Of a stretch of 64,000 bases of DNA, positions 28,001-34,883 are shown piece after piece. The translations under genes were made by a program, and so were the position numbers. The DNA lies in assembly GCF_024648825.1 (NCBI RefSeq), contig NZ_JANBBE010000006.1, positions 248,001-312,000 on the forward strand, in the 5' to 3' direction. How positions within the stretch are numbered: position 1 is the first letter of the stretch; the number at the start of each line of letters is the position of its first letter. The notes below the pieces were generated by a model. It searched no databases, was not told the DNA's origin, and saw only the letters and a list, made by a program, of their open reading frames with translations. This stretch comes from Lentzea californiensis (GTDB lineage: Bacteria > Actinomycetota > Actinomycetes > Mycobacteriales > Pseudonocardiaceae).

Positions 28001-28293
28001 CGGCCCTCGACCTGCGCGCCGTGCAACCCGGTCCGGCGCGGGCCCGCATGGCACAGGACGCCGTGGTGCACGTCCTCGCCGCACTGCTCGGCACCCAACC
28101 CTCCGCCGTGGCGACGCATGCGAAGTTCACCGACCTCGGCCTCGACTCGTTGCTCGCCGTGGCCTTCACCCGCAGGCTGCGCACCGACCTGGACGTCCCC
28201 GTCAGTCCCGCCGAGGTGTGGGCGCACCCGTCCCCCGCCGAACTCGCGGGCCACATCGACTCGTCGCTGGAAGCGCTCGTCGGCAACGGGTGA
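22096..28293 (+). CDS. Single-module highly reducing type I polyketide synthase (KS-AT-DH-ER-KR-ACP)
   Basis: This 2065-residue megasynthase carries one full module. KS (about 13-430) has the triad C181 (VDGACASS), H316 (EAHGTGT) and H353 (KTNIGH). AT (about 530-830) has the nucleophile S621 in GHSMGE and the loop VAAHSPQVDPI. DH (about 900-1160) has H921 in HTLRGTPLVP and D1078 in HPVLMDGC. ER (about 1400-1695) binds NADPH at HSAAGGTG (from 1521). KR (about 1720-1900) has GGTRGLG (from 1727), S1852 and Y1865. ACP carries S2018 in GLDSLL. The order and AT loop resemble the mycobacterial Mas family, which acts iteratively on lipids. There is no loading module, thioesterase or methyltransferase. 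The DH D-x3-Q/H position is Leu here. Confidence 0.93.
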   Translation: MHEDHAGSDRQTPVAIIGTACRTPGGVTSAEELWQLLLDRRDVVTGSGPGRRWSDDERVVPADLAGSGALGSGSFLDAVDLFDPGFFGVPVREAASVDPQHRLLMEASWEALEDAGVPPRSLAGSRTGMFVGISGADYAKRFTMADFNVYHGISAIPSGAPGRISYILDVNGPSLAVDGACASSLIAVHLACRALHNGEADLALAGGVTVQLEWGGLVGFARAGALSSRGRCAAFDASADGFVRGEGCGVVALKRLADAQRDGDRVLAVIAGTAINHAGRVQGITQPSRGAQHAVIRAAMRSAGVTADDIGYVEAHGTGTPVGDPIEFAALTDAYGTSGRPCALGSLKTNIGHPESAAGVLGLIKAALAVQRGTIPANLHFTRWNPAIDADGTRFVVPTATTAWDDPGRPRRAGVSAFGVTGTNAHAIVEQAPPAPEPPSQDRPDRIVVHALSAASPGGLTATARRLAEHVEASDHSPADVAHTLAAHRSHLSTRACVVAAGRDGLLDALRAVATGQDHPGVLSGPTTDPGMPVWVFSGHGSQWPGMGRDLLDHDPAFTRTIDRLDAVAAPAGVPVRRLLASGEPLERMDVVQPVLFAVQTALAEMWRARGLRPAAVVGHSMGEAAAAVAAGMVTPEEGMRITIARSSLLQRVAGGCMAVVSLPVERVEAGIAGVPGVSVAVVTAPATTVVAGGGPAVAGLMRRWQDEGVFCKQVAVVVAAHSPQVDPILTEIAERTSWLPGTPAVVPFYSTAGDPREPVVFDSAYWARNLRAPVRFDLACKALVEDGHRVFLELAPHPLLTQAVEENAAALGAPVVAVGSLDRDRGGHESMVRAAAALHVAGVPVDLVAVNGGGTRIPLPPTAFDRSRYWQDPVRGSRGAAAHMWLGDRSAVPDPEAEDGTRHVWSADLGTDRAEWLAQHTLRGTPLVPGAAHVELALAVATDLLGCGTDEIRLTGVRFERALPLAASVPLQVAATRTGHRVDVEVVQHTGGGWDRIAAATALRGDGAADLRPALPIPDSPADLDALYAAFRRIGLDTGPAFHSITATTDDGVVRLQVPTDAEIRTGAPRVHPVLMDGCVLSVAACLARGDEPGDGDGPWLPTGIGEVVLPAQPGRIAWARAEVRRDDTTATGRADLYDEAGEWVGAIEDVGFVRNTQAAADSAKLNARLFEIAWLSVPLPEQQPAHSDGTWAVIGEPGDHDGVAERMVAALTEAGLRAELHHDTSAVPEAAAVVWCATGALDDLERLTKVTALVREHGRHDSPSRLWLVSRNARPVLDGDPADPGVCALRGLLRVAAVEQPESEVSWVDGDTGTAEDLADVVAELVAGTAETEIAWRAGQRYVARMTRAPLAVRPPRTTRQVDVVAGEDEFVLCPHQDGGLDRLSLVATGEPVPAPGPGQVLLRPVACTVHFREVLIALGIYPTDDGSLPALGSDAAGVVLAVGDGVEDLEPGDQVTTVITDGSGSMASYCLADAGLTARIPEGFDPVAIVPSVLTYITAWHSLHDLARLREGETVLVHSAAGGTGLAAIQVARLLGATVIATAGTESKRRYLREHGVEHVFDSRTLDFAEQVREASGGRGADVVLNSLTGPAMRASLDLLAPAGRFVEIGKRDLYDGARVDLGKFRHGNTYIALDLVLTANERPAVFRAAMLRVLDEIAAGRLPLLPSAFVPLPEAAEAFKRLASGDLIGRVTLIFPPAGQRLRVHAPALTSVVRGGAAYIVTGGTRGLGLEAARWLAESGAGRVVLGGRGDLAPDAAAALDAVAATGCEVEVVRGDITEPETARRLVAAAGPDLRGVLHTAVVLDDSPLEAMTADHLARAWHPKVTGLLNLHHATEGLPLDWLVIFSSMSALLGNPGQANYAVAGSWVDAFARWRHDQGLPTLSVNWGAWGEAGRATDFAARGFDTISTADGFAALTALLRHQRVNTGVLDYQPELLFRAFPHALDNPLLAGLRTGGTSERAATPALDLRAVQPGPARARMAQDAVVHVLAALLGTQPSAVATHAKFTDLGLDSLLAVAFTRRLRTDLDVPVSPAEVWAHPSPAELAGHIDSSLEALVGNG

Positions 28294-28403
28294 TCCTCGG
28301 GAACAGCGGCGTGCGCCTCCCTGCCGGGCCGGCGGCGCGTGAATCGTCGAATTTTCGTCGAACGACGCGCGGTGAATTTTCGACCGCAGTCGCCGGACCT
28401 CGT

Positions 28404-28484
28404 TGTTATCGCTAACTCAACGCCAGCTCGCGTAAGCGCCATTGCCATCCAGAGCAGCCTTGCCACATAGTGTTAACGCTCACG
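28404..28484 (+). promoter_or_regulatory. Two LacI-type operator-like sites before the GH43 operon
   Basis: TGTTATCGCTAACT (28404-28417) matches the LacI-type palindrome TGTTAGCGCTAACA at 12 of 14 bases. TGTTAACGCTCACG (28471-28484) matches at 11 of 14. Both precede the first arabinan-enzyme gene, so repression lifted by an arabinose-type sugar is likely. The regulator gene is not in the window. Confidence 0.5.
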
Positions 28485-28522
28485 TCCGGAGCCCTCCTCT
28501 CAATGGCGCTAGGAGCCGGTCC

Positions 28523-29890
28523 ATGCGTTTCCCCCTGCCGCGTGCCGTCCGTTCGTTCAGAAGGCGCGTGCTCATCGCCGTCACGGCCGCGTTCGCCGCC
28601 GGGTCGGCTGTCGTCGCCAGTCCGGTGGCATCGGCGGCCGGCCCTGTGCCGCACTACGTGATGACCGCGTTCACGAACAGCAGCGAGTCGAACATGTACG
28701 TCTTCGACTCGGCGAACGCGACCAGCTTCACCCAGGTCAGGGCCAACGCCTACACGCCGCCGTCGGGACTGATCCGCGATCCCAGCGTCCTGCGGCACAC
28801 CGACGGCTACTACTACCTCGTCCACACGACGAACTGGACGGGCGACACCATCGGTTTCGCCCGCAGCGCGGACTACGTGAACTGGACGTTCCTGCGCAAC
28901 GTCCGGGTAGGACTGAACGGGGCTACCGGCAGCACCTGGGCGCCGGAGTGGTTCAAGGACTCCGACGGCAGCGTGCACGTGGTCTTCTCCGCGTCCACGG
29001 CCGGAACGGCGGGACAGTTCAGGCCGTACCGGATCACCGCGGCGAACGCGGACCTGTCGGCGTGGAGCAGTCCGGTCGCGCTCGGCGTCCCGGCCAACTA
29101 CATCGACAGCTTCCTGGTCAAGGTCGGTGGGACGTACCACAACTTCCTCAAGAACGAGACCACGAAGTACATCGAGCACGCCACCGCCACCTCGCTGAAC
29201 GGGCCGTGGACCTTCGTCGGCACGGGCAACTGGGCGGGCTGGGGTTCCGGGCTCGAAGGGCCCGCGCTCGTGCGGCTGCCCGACGGCCGGTGGCGGATCT
29301 ACTTCGACCAGTACGGCCAGCGGCGGTACTTCTACGCCGACAGCACGAACCTCACCAGCTTCGGTGCCAAGGTCGAGCTGGCGGGGCTGTCCGGCACCGC
29401 GCGGCACTTCACCGTGCTGCGGGAGGACTCCGGCGACGGCACGGCGGTGGCCACGGGCGCCCGGTCGTTGCGCTCAGCCAACCTGCCCGACCGGTACGCC
29501 CGCCACCGCGACAACCTCGGCTACGTCGAGCCGGTGAGCTCGTCCAGCGCGCTGCCGGTGCGCCGGGACGCGACGTTCACCGTCGTGGCCGGGCTGGCGA
29601 ACGCGGCCTGCTACTCGTTGCGCTCGGTGAACTTCCCGGACCGCTACCTGCGGCACTACGACTTCCGCGTCCGGCTGGACACCAACAGCGGTGACGCGAC
29701 GTTCGCCCGCGACGCCACCTTCTGCGGCCGGGCCGGTCTCGCGGGCGGCGGCAGCACGTCGTTCGAGTCCTACTCCCACCCCGGGCGCTACCTGCGCCAC
29801 CTCGACCACGAGCTGCGCGTCGACTGGCGCACCTCCGGCTCGGCGTTCGCCGGCGACGCGTCGTTCACCGTCACCGCGCCACTGGCCTGA
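28523..29890 (+). CDS. Secreted GH43-type glycosidase with AbfB arabinose-binding module
   Basis: This 455-residue secreted enzyme starts at ATG 28523 behind AGGAG. The signal peptide ends at ASA near residue 41. The five-bladed propeller (about 45-305) shows the three GH43-like acidic positions: Asp in IRDPSVL, Asp in YIDSFLV and Glu in LEGPALV. A C-terminal AbfB/CBM42-type beta-trefoil (about 315-455) has the repeat SLRSANLPDRYARH, SLRSVNFPDRYLRH, SFESYSHPGRYLRH. It probably releases arabinose from arabinan or arabinoxylan side chains. It is first of four co-directional GH43 genes. Confidence 0.85.
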   Translation: MRFPLPRAVRSFRRRVLIAVTAAFAAGSAVVASPVASAAGPVPHYVMTAFTNSSESNMYVFDSANATSFTQVRANAYTPPSGLIRDPSVLRHTDGYYYLVHTTNWTGDTIGFARSADYVNWTFLRNVRVGLNGATGSTWAPEWFKDSDGSVHVVFSASTAGTAGQFRPYRITAANADLSAWSSPVALGVPANYIDSFLVKVGGTYHNFLKNETTKYIEHATATSLNGPWTFVGTGNWAGWGSGLEGPALVRLPDGRWRIYFDQYGQRRYFYADSTNLTSFGAKVELAGLSGTARHFTVLREDSGDGTAVATGARSLRSANLPDRYARHRDNLGYVEPVSSSSALPVRRDATFTVVAGLANAACYSLRSVNFPDRYLRHYDFRVRLDTNSGDATFARDATFCGRAGLAGGGSTSFESYSHPGRYLRHLDHELRVDWRTSGSAFAGDASFTVTAPLA

Positions 29891-29901
29891 AAGGACAGTC
29901 G

Positions 29902-31341
29902 ATGAAGACCGTTCTCCTCCGCCTGGCCGTGCTGGCGCTCGCCGCCGTCACCTGCGTGGCCGGGATGCCCGTGCCGCAGGCGGGTGCGGCGCCCGCGGTG
30001 CGGTACACCAACCCGATCGCGGAACGGCGCGCCGACCCGCACATCTTCAAGCACACCGACGGCTTCTACTACTTCACCGCGACCGTTCCGGAGTACGACC
30101 GGATCGTCCTGCGCCGCGCGACCACGATCCAGGGACTGGCCTCCGCGCAGGAGACGGTGATCTGGCGCAAGCACTCCAGCGGCGAGATGGCCGCCCACAT
30201 CTGGGCACCGGAGATCCACTTCATCAACGGGAAGTGGTACGTCTACTTCGCGGCGGGCCGCAGCGACGACATCTGGCGCATCCGGATGTACGTGCTGGAG
30301 ACCTCGGGCGCCAACCCGCTGACCGGGTCGTGGACCGAGCGCGGCCGCGTCACGACCGGGTGGGACACCTTCTCCCTGGACGCCTCCACGTTCGTGCACA
30401 ACGGCGTGCGCTACCTGACCTGGGCGCAGCAGGAACCGGGCATCGCCACGAACTCCAACGTCTACCTCGCCCGCATGGGCGCGAACCCGTGGACGATCAC
30501 CGGCACGGTGACGCGGCTGGTGGTGCCGTCGCTCGCCTGGGAGACCCGCGGGTTCAAGGTCGCAAAGGGACCGGCGGTGTTGCAGCGCAACGGGAAGGTC
30601 TTCCTGACCTACTCGGCCAGCGCCACCGACGCGAACTACTGCCTCGGCCTGCTGACCGCCTCAGCCTCGGCGGACCTGCTCAACCCGGCGTCGTGGACCA
30701 AGGGTGCCAGCCCCGTTTTCACCAGCAACGACGCGACCGGCCAGTACGGACCCGGCCACAACTCGTTCACGGTGTCCGAGGACGGCAGCAGCGACGTCAT
30801 GGTCTACCACGACCGCAACTACCGGGACATCAGCGGCGACCCGCTCAACGACCCGAACCGCCGCACCCGCGTGCAGAAGGTCTACTACAAGGCTGACGGC
30901 ACACCGGACCTCGGCATCCCGGTCGCCGACGGGCCGACGCCCGTCAGGCTCCGGTCCTACGCCGCCACCGACCGCTTCGTGCGGCACTGGGAGTACCGCG
31001 CACGCGTGGAGGCAGGCGTGGCCCCGCTGGCCGACTCCCAGTTCAAGCTCGTCACGGGGCTGGCGGGCTCCGGCACGGTGTCGCTCGAGTCGGCCAACTT
31101 CCCCGGCTACTACCTGCGGCACCGCAACAACGAGCTGTGGGTCGACCGCGGCGACGGCAGCACACTGTTCCGCAACGACGCCAGCTTCACGCAACGCGCC
31201 GGGCTCGCCGCGAGTTCGGCGGTGTCGTTCGAGTCTGCGAACTTCCCCGGCCGCCACATCCGCGCCAGCGGTGGACTGCTCTACCTGCAGGCGGTCACCG
31301 ACGCGCAAGGACGGGCGGACGCGACGTTCGTCCTGGAGTGA
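29902..31341 (+). CDS. Secreted GH43 arabinofuranosidase-like protein with AbfB module; catalytic Glu replaced by Lys
   Basis: This 479-residue protein has a signal peptide (to about 30), a GH43 propeller (about 33-335) and an AbfB/CBM42 domain (about 345-479; LESANFPGYYLRH, FESANFPGRHIR). It resembles exo-1,5-alpha-L-arabinofuranosidases of this architecture. The base Asp (RADPHIF) and the second Asp (SLDASTF) are present. The usual acid motif VNEGPAVL reads VAKGPAVL, with Lys222 (AAG) where Glu is expected. The sister protein encoded at 32378 keeps VNEG. The product may be an inactive arabinan-binding paralogue, or the base call may be wrong. It starts 11 bases after the previous gene. Confidence 0.85.
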   Translation: MKTVLLRLAVLALAAVTCVAGMPVPQAGAAPAVRYTNPIAERRADPHIFKHTDGFYYFTATVPEYDRIVLRRATTIQGLASAQETVIWRKHSSGEMAAHIWAPEIHFINGKWYVYFAAGRSDDIWRIRMYVLETSGANPLTGSWTERGRVTTGWDTFSLDASTFVHNGVRYLTWAQQEPGIATNSNVYLARMGANPWTITGTVTRLVVPSLAWETRGFKVAKGPAVLQRNGKVFLTYSASATDANYCLGLLTASASADLLNPASWTKGASPVFTSNDATGQYGPGHNSFTVSEDGSSDVMVYHDRNYRDISGDPLNDPNRRTRVQKVYYKADGTPDLGIPVADGPTPVRLRSYAATDRFVRHWEYRARVEAGVAPLADSQFKLVTGLAGSGTVSLESANFPGYYLRHRNNELWVDRGDGSTLFRNDASFTQRAGLAASSAVSFESANFPGRHIRASGGLLYLQAVTDAQGRADATFVLE

Positions 31342-31394
31342 CAACGGTTCCACCCACCGCCGCCGCGACTCCGTCCCAGAGATCGAGGTGTCTC

Positions 31395-32366
31395 ATGGAT
31401 CTGAGGAAGTACGCACTGGCCAAAGCCGCCCTGGTCGCGGCGGTGGTCCTGACCACCACCGTCGCGACGGCACCGCACGCGTCGGCCTATCCCCTGCCGG
31501 GTTATGTCACCGGTGACGTCGGCGTGCACGACCCGAGTGCGGTGAAACGCCCCGACGGCAGCTACCTGGTGGCGCACACCGGTAACAACATCGCGCTGAA
31601 GACCTCCGCCGACCGGACCGCGTTCCGCAACGCCGGTTCGGCGTTTCCCGGCGGTGCGTCGTGGACCACCCCGTACACCGGTGGCAGCAGCAACCTCTGG
31701 GCGCCGGACGTGTCCTATCGCGACGGACTGTACTGGCTCTACTACTCGGCCTCGACGTTCGGCTCGAACCGGTCGGCGATCTTCCTCGCCACCAGCCCGA
31801 GCGGCGACTCCGGCACGTGGACCCACCGCGGCCTGGTGGTGGAGTCCCGGACGTCGGACAACTTCAACGCCATCGACCCGGACCTCGTCGTGGACGACCA
31901 GGGCCGCTGGTGGCTGAGCTTCGGCTCGTTCTGGTCCGGCGTCAAGATGGTCGCGCTCAACCCGGCCACCGGTCTGCGTTCCGACTCGACAGTCCGCTCC
32001 ATCGCGGGCAGGAACGGCGGGGCGGTCGAGGCGCCGAACATCGTCAAACGCGGCGGCTACTACTACCTCTTCGTCTCGTTCGACCTGTGCTGCCGGGGCG
32101 CGTCCAGCACGTACCGGGTGATGGCCGGCCGCTCCACCAGCGTCACCGGCCCGTACGTCGCCCGCGACGGCACCGCCCTGAACTCCGGCGGCGGCACGGA
32201 GGTCCTGGCCGGGCAGGGCAGCGTGCACGGACCGGGGCACCAGGACGTTCTCGCCGACGTCGACGGTGACGTCCTGATCTACCACTACTACACCGGCACC
32301 GGCGCGTCGCGGCTCGGCATCAACCTGCTGGCCTACGACTCGGCCGGCTGGCCGTTCCTGCGGTGA
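31395..32366 (+). CDS. Secreted endo-1,5-alpha-L-arabinanase (GH43)
   Basis: This 323-residue single-domain protein has a signal peptide ending ASA near residue 31. The propeller has the arabinanase features VHDPSAVK (base Asp), AIDPDLVVDD (second Asp), VEAPNIVKRGGYYYLF (acid Glu) and the metal-site HGPGHQDVL. These match GH43 subfamily 5 endo-arabinanases, which cut the arabinan backbone. It carries no binding module. The next gene starts within 15 bases of its stop, so the four GH43 genes look like one operon. Confidence 0.9.
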   Translation: MDLRKYALAKAALVAAVVLTTTVATAPHASAYPLPGYVTGDVGVHDPSAVKRPDGSYLVAHTGNNIALKTSADRTAFRNAGSAFPGGASWTTPYTGGSSNLWAPDVSYRDGLYWLYYSASTFGSNRSAIFLATSPSGDSGTWTHRGLVVESRTSDNFNAIDPDLVVDDQGRWWLSFGSFWSGVKMVALNPATGLRSDSTVRSIAGRNGGAVEAPNIVKRGGYYYLFVSFDLCCRGASSTYRVMAGRSTSVTGPYVARDGTALNSGGGTEVLAGQGSVHGPGHQDVLADVDGDVLIYHYYTGTGASRLGINLLAYDSAGWPFLR

Positions 32367-32377
32367 GGAGAACCCCC

Positions 32378-33847
32378 TTGACCTCGATCAGCAGCTCACG
32401 CGGCACCGTCCTGGCAGCCACCGTCCTCCTGTTGAGTGGCATAACGAGCGCCGTGCCGACGGTGGCGTCCGCCGCGGTCGTGGACACCAACGCGTCGTAC
32501 GCGTTGGTCAACCGCAACAGCGGCAAGGCACTGGACGTCTACGACCTGGCCACCGGGGACGGTGCCCGGATCTCGCAGTACGCGCGCAACGACGGCGCCT
32601 GGCAGCAGTGGCAGTTCGTCGACTCCGGCGGCGGCTACTACCGGGTGAGGTCCCGGCACAGCGGCAAGGTGCTGGACTTCCCGTCGACCGCGGACCGGGC
32701 CGGGCTCGTGCAGACGACGGACGCCGGCCGCACCGGGCAGCAGTTCCGCCTGGCCGACTCGCCGGACGGGCACGTCCGGCTGGTCAGCCGCGCGAGCGGC
32801 AAGGCCGTCGACGTCCTCGACTTCTCCGCCGCCAACGGCGCCCAGGTGATCCAGTGGCCCGACACCGGCGGCGCGAACCAGCAGTGGCGGCTGGTGAGGA
32901 TCGGCGCACCGGGCAACGTCACCAACCCGATCAAGGCCAGCGGCCCCGACCCGTGGCTGCAGTTCCACAACGGCTACTACCACCTGGCCACCACGACGTG
33001 GAACTCCACGATCACCATGCGCCGTTCCCGCACGCTGGCCGGTCTGGCGAGCGCGGCGGACACCGTGGTGTTCAACCTGTCCGGCCGCCCCAACGGGTGC
33101 TGCAACATGTGGGCACCGGAGTTCCACCTCCTGGGTGGCCGGTGGTACCTGTACTACGTCGCCGGGCAGAACGTGCCCGACTACAACCCCACCCAGCGCC
33201 TGCACGTGCTGGAGAGCGCGGGCACCGACCCGATGGGTCCGTACACGTTCAAGGCGGACCTGGGCAGCACGTGGGAGCTCGACCCGAGCGTCCTGCAGCA
33301 CAACGGGAAGCTGTACCTGATGGGCAGCGCGATGGACGGCACCCAGAGCCTGACCATCACCCCGCTGTCCAACCCGTACACGATCAGCGGCGCGCGGCGC
33401 ACCATCTCGCAGCCCACCCTGGCGTGGGAACGGCAGACCGCGCCGGTCAACGAGGGCGCGGAACCGCTGTACCGCAACGGCCGCACCATGATCGTGTACT
33501 CGGCCAGCGCCTGCTGGGGTCCCGACTACAAGCTCGGCCTGCTCACCCTCACCGGGTCCGACCCGCTCAACCGCGCGCACTGGACCAAGTCGCCCGACCC
33601 GGTCTTCCAGCGCAACGACGCCCACGGGGTGTTCGGCCCCGCCCACAACGGGTTCTTCAAGTCGCCGGACGGCACCGAGGACTGGATCGTCTACCACGGC
33701 AACACGAGCGCCTCCGCCGGATGTGGCATGGAACGCTCCACCCGCGCACAGAAGTTCACCTGGAACGCCGACGGCACCCCGAACTTCGGCACGCCGGTCC
33801 CGCTCGGCGCCCAGCTCCCCGCGCCGTCAGGCGAGTCCATCGGCTGA
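32378..33847 (+). CDS. Secreted ricin-B-lectin (CBM13) plus GH43 arabinofuranosidase
   Basis: I choose TTG 32378, which has GAGGAGAA five to six bases ahead; a GTG at 32363 overlaps the previous stop and lacks a site. The 489-residue product has a signal peptide (to about 34). A beta-trefoil ricin-type module (about 38-180) shows three Q-x-W-like repeats (QQWQF, QQFRL, QQWRL). A GH43 propeller (about 185-480) has PDPWLQ, ELDPSVL and VNEGAEPL (Glu359), so all three acids are present. CBM13 at the N-terminus differs from the AbfB modules of its neighbours and suggests binding to galactan or xylan. Confidence 0.88.
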   Translation: MTSISSSRGTVLAATVLLLSGITSAVPTVASAAVVDTNASYALVNRNSGKALDVYDLATGDGARISQYARNDGAWQQWQFVDSGGGYYRVRSRHSGKVLDFPSTADRAGLVQTTDAGRTGQQFRLADSPDGHVRLVSRASGKAVDVLDFSAANGAQVIQWPDTGGANQQWRLVRIGAPGNVTNPIKASGPDPWLQFHNGYYHLATTTWNSTITMRRSRTLAGLASAADTVVFNLSGRPNGCCNMWAPEFHLLGGRWYLYYVAGQNVPDYNPTQRLHVLESAGTDPMGPYTFKADLGSTWELDPSVLQHNGKLYLMGSAMDGTQSLTITPLSNPYTISGARRTISQPTLAWERQTAPVNEGAEPLYRNGRTMIVYSASACWGPDYKLGLLTLTGSDPLNRAHWTKSPDPVFQRNDAHGVFGPAHNGFFKSPDGTEDWIVYHGNTSASAGCGMERSTRAQKFTWNADGTPNFGTPVPLGAQLPAPSGESIG

Positions 33848-33877
33848 CCCGACCGTCCTGTTCGGACCGCACTGAGG

Positions 33878-33921
33878 TCGGATCGACTGCCGCCGGAGCG
33901 AATCCGCGGCAGTCGATTCGA
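33878..33921 (+). terminator. Strong hairpin ending the GH43 operon
   Basis: Bases 33878-33893 pair with 33906-33921 over 16 positions with one mismatch and a 12-base loop. It lies 31 bases after the last GH43 stop. Confidence 0.8.
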
Positions 33922-33992
33922 CGGTCGAACGCAGGATTTTTAGCACCTTCTAGCAATTTCCGATCCCCGAGCGCCATACTTCGACCTGTCCA

Positions 33993-34006
33993 GGAAAGCG
34001 CTTACC
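33993..34006 (+). promoter_or_regulatory. LacI-type operator-like palindrome
   Basis: GGAAAGCGCTTACC is a 14-base inverted repeat with one mismatch, centred on AGCGCT, typical of LacI-family sugar repressors. It sits 25 bases before the rhamnogalacturonan-esterase-like gene, downstream of a possible -10 (CATACT near 33976). Confidence 0.55.
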
Positions 34007-34030
34007 ACGCTGCGGCCTCGAAGGGACGCC

Positions 34031-34840
34031 ATGCTCCTGAAGCGCACGCCCGCCGTTCTCGGCATCGCCTTCTCGCTGCTCTCCACAGCGGTCGCGGGAA
34101 CCGGCGCGGCGGCGACACCCGTCACCGTCCACGTCGCGGGGGACTCCACCGCCTCCACCTACACCTCGGCGCTGGCTCCCCGGGCCGGGTGGGGCCAGGC
34201 ACTCCCGGTGTTCTTCGGCCACGGCGTGCTCACGGCGAACGAGGCGCTGTCCGGGGCCAGCTCGAAGAGCTTCGCAGACCTGGGCCGGCTCGACCGCCTC
34301 CTGTCCAGGGTCAAGCGGGGCGACCACGTGCTCATCTCCTTCGGGCACAACGACCAGAAGAAGGAGGACCCGGCCCGCTACACCGAGCCGTCGACGACGT
34401 ACAAGTCCTACCTCTCCCAGTACATCGACCGGAGCCGGGCCAGGGGCGCGAAGCCGGTGCTGGTCACGTCCGTCGAACGACGCCGCTTCACCGGCACGGG
34501 AACCGCCGCCCCCAGCCACGGCGCGTACCCGGCGGCGATGCGCGAGCTCGCGGCGGCCAAGGGCGTGCCCCTGATCGACCTCACCGCGTCCAGCACGGCG
34601 TTGTGGAACCGCACGGGCGTCGAGGGGACGAAGAAGTACTTCCTGCACCTGCCGGCCGGGCCGTGGCCCAACTACCCGGACGGGATCGAGGACAACACGC
34701 ACTTCCAGGCCGCCGGTGCGATCGAGGTCGCCCGGCTGGTCGCCACCGCTCTGCGCGACCAGCACGTCCTGCCGCCCGGCTCGTTCCGCCGGCTCACCGC
34801 CCAGGTCCCGGCGGGCGCGATCGTCTGGCCGGAGGCCTGA
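34031..34840 (+). CDS. Secreted SGNH esterase, rhamnogalacturonan acetylesterase type (CE12)
   Basis: This 269-residue secreted hydrolase has a signal peptide of about 27 residues. Block I is AGDSTAS (nucleophile Ser), block III GHNDQKKEDP (oxyanion Asn) and block V DNTHFQ (Asp/His). The GHNDQK and DNTHF blocks are typical of CE12 enzymes, which remove acetyl groups from pectin. It begins a second unit of pectin-directed genes and is followed 43 bases later by another SGNH protein. It complements the arabinanases, since arabinan is a side chain of rhamnogalacturonan I. Confidence 0.88.
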   Translation: MLLKRTPAVLGIAFSLLSTAVAGTGAAATPVTVHVAGDSTASTYTSALAPRAGWGQALPVFFGHGVLTANEALSGASSKSFADLGRLDRLLSRVKRGDHVLISFGHNDQKKEDPARYTEPSTTYKSYLSQYIDRSRARGAKPVLVTSVERRRFTGTGTAAPSHGAYPAAMRELAAAKGVPLIDLTASSTALWNRTGVEGTKKYFLHLPAGPWPNYPDGIEDNTHFQAAGAIEVARLVATALRDQHVLPPGSFRRLTAQVPAGAIVWPEA

Positions 34841-34883
34841 GGAAAGTCCACATCAGACAACCCCTGCCTGTCTGGAGATCCCT

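Noticed and set aside
25747..28254. 835-codon open frame on the minus strand opposite the PKS
   Set aside because: It is the antisense of an unmistakable PKS reading frame. Its translation is low-complexity Arg/Gly/His/Val with no domain. GC-rich third positions keep such frames open.
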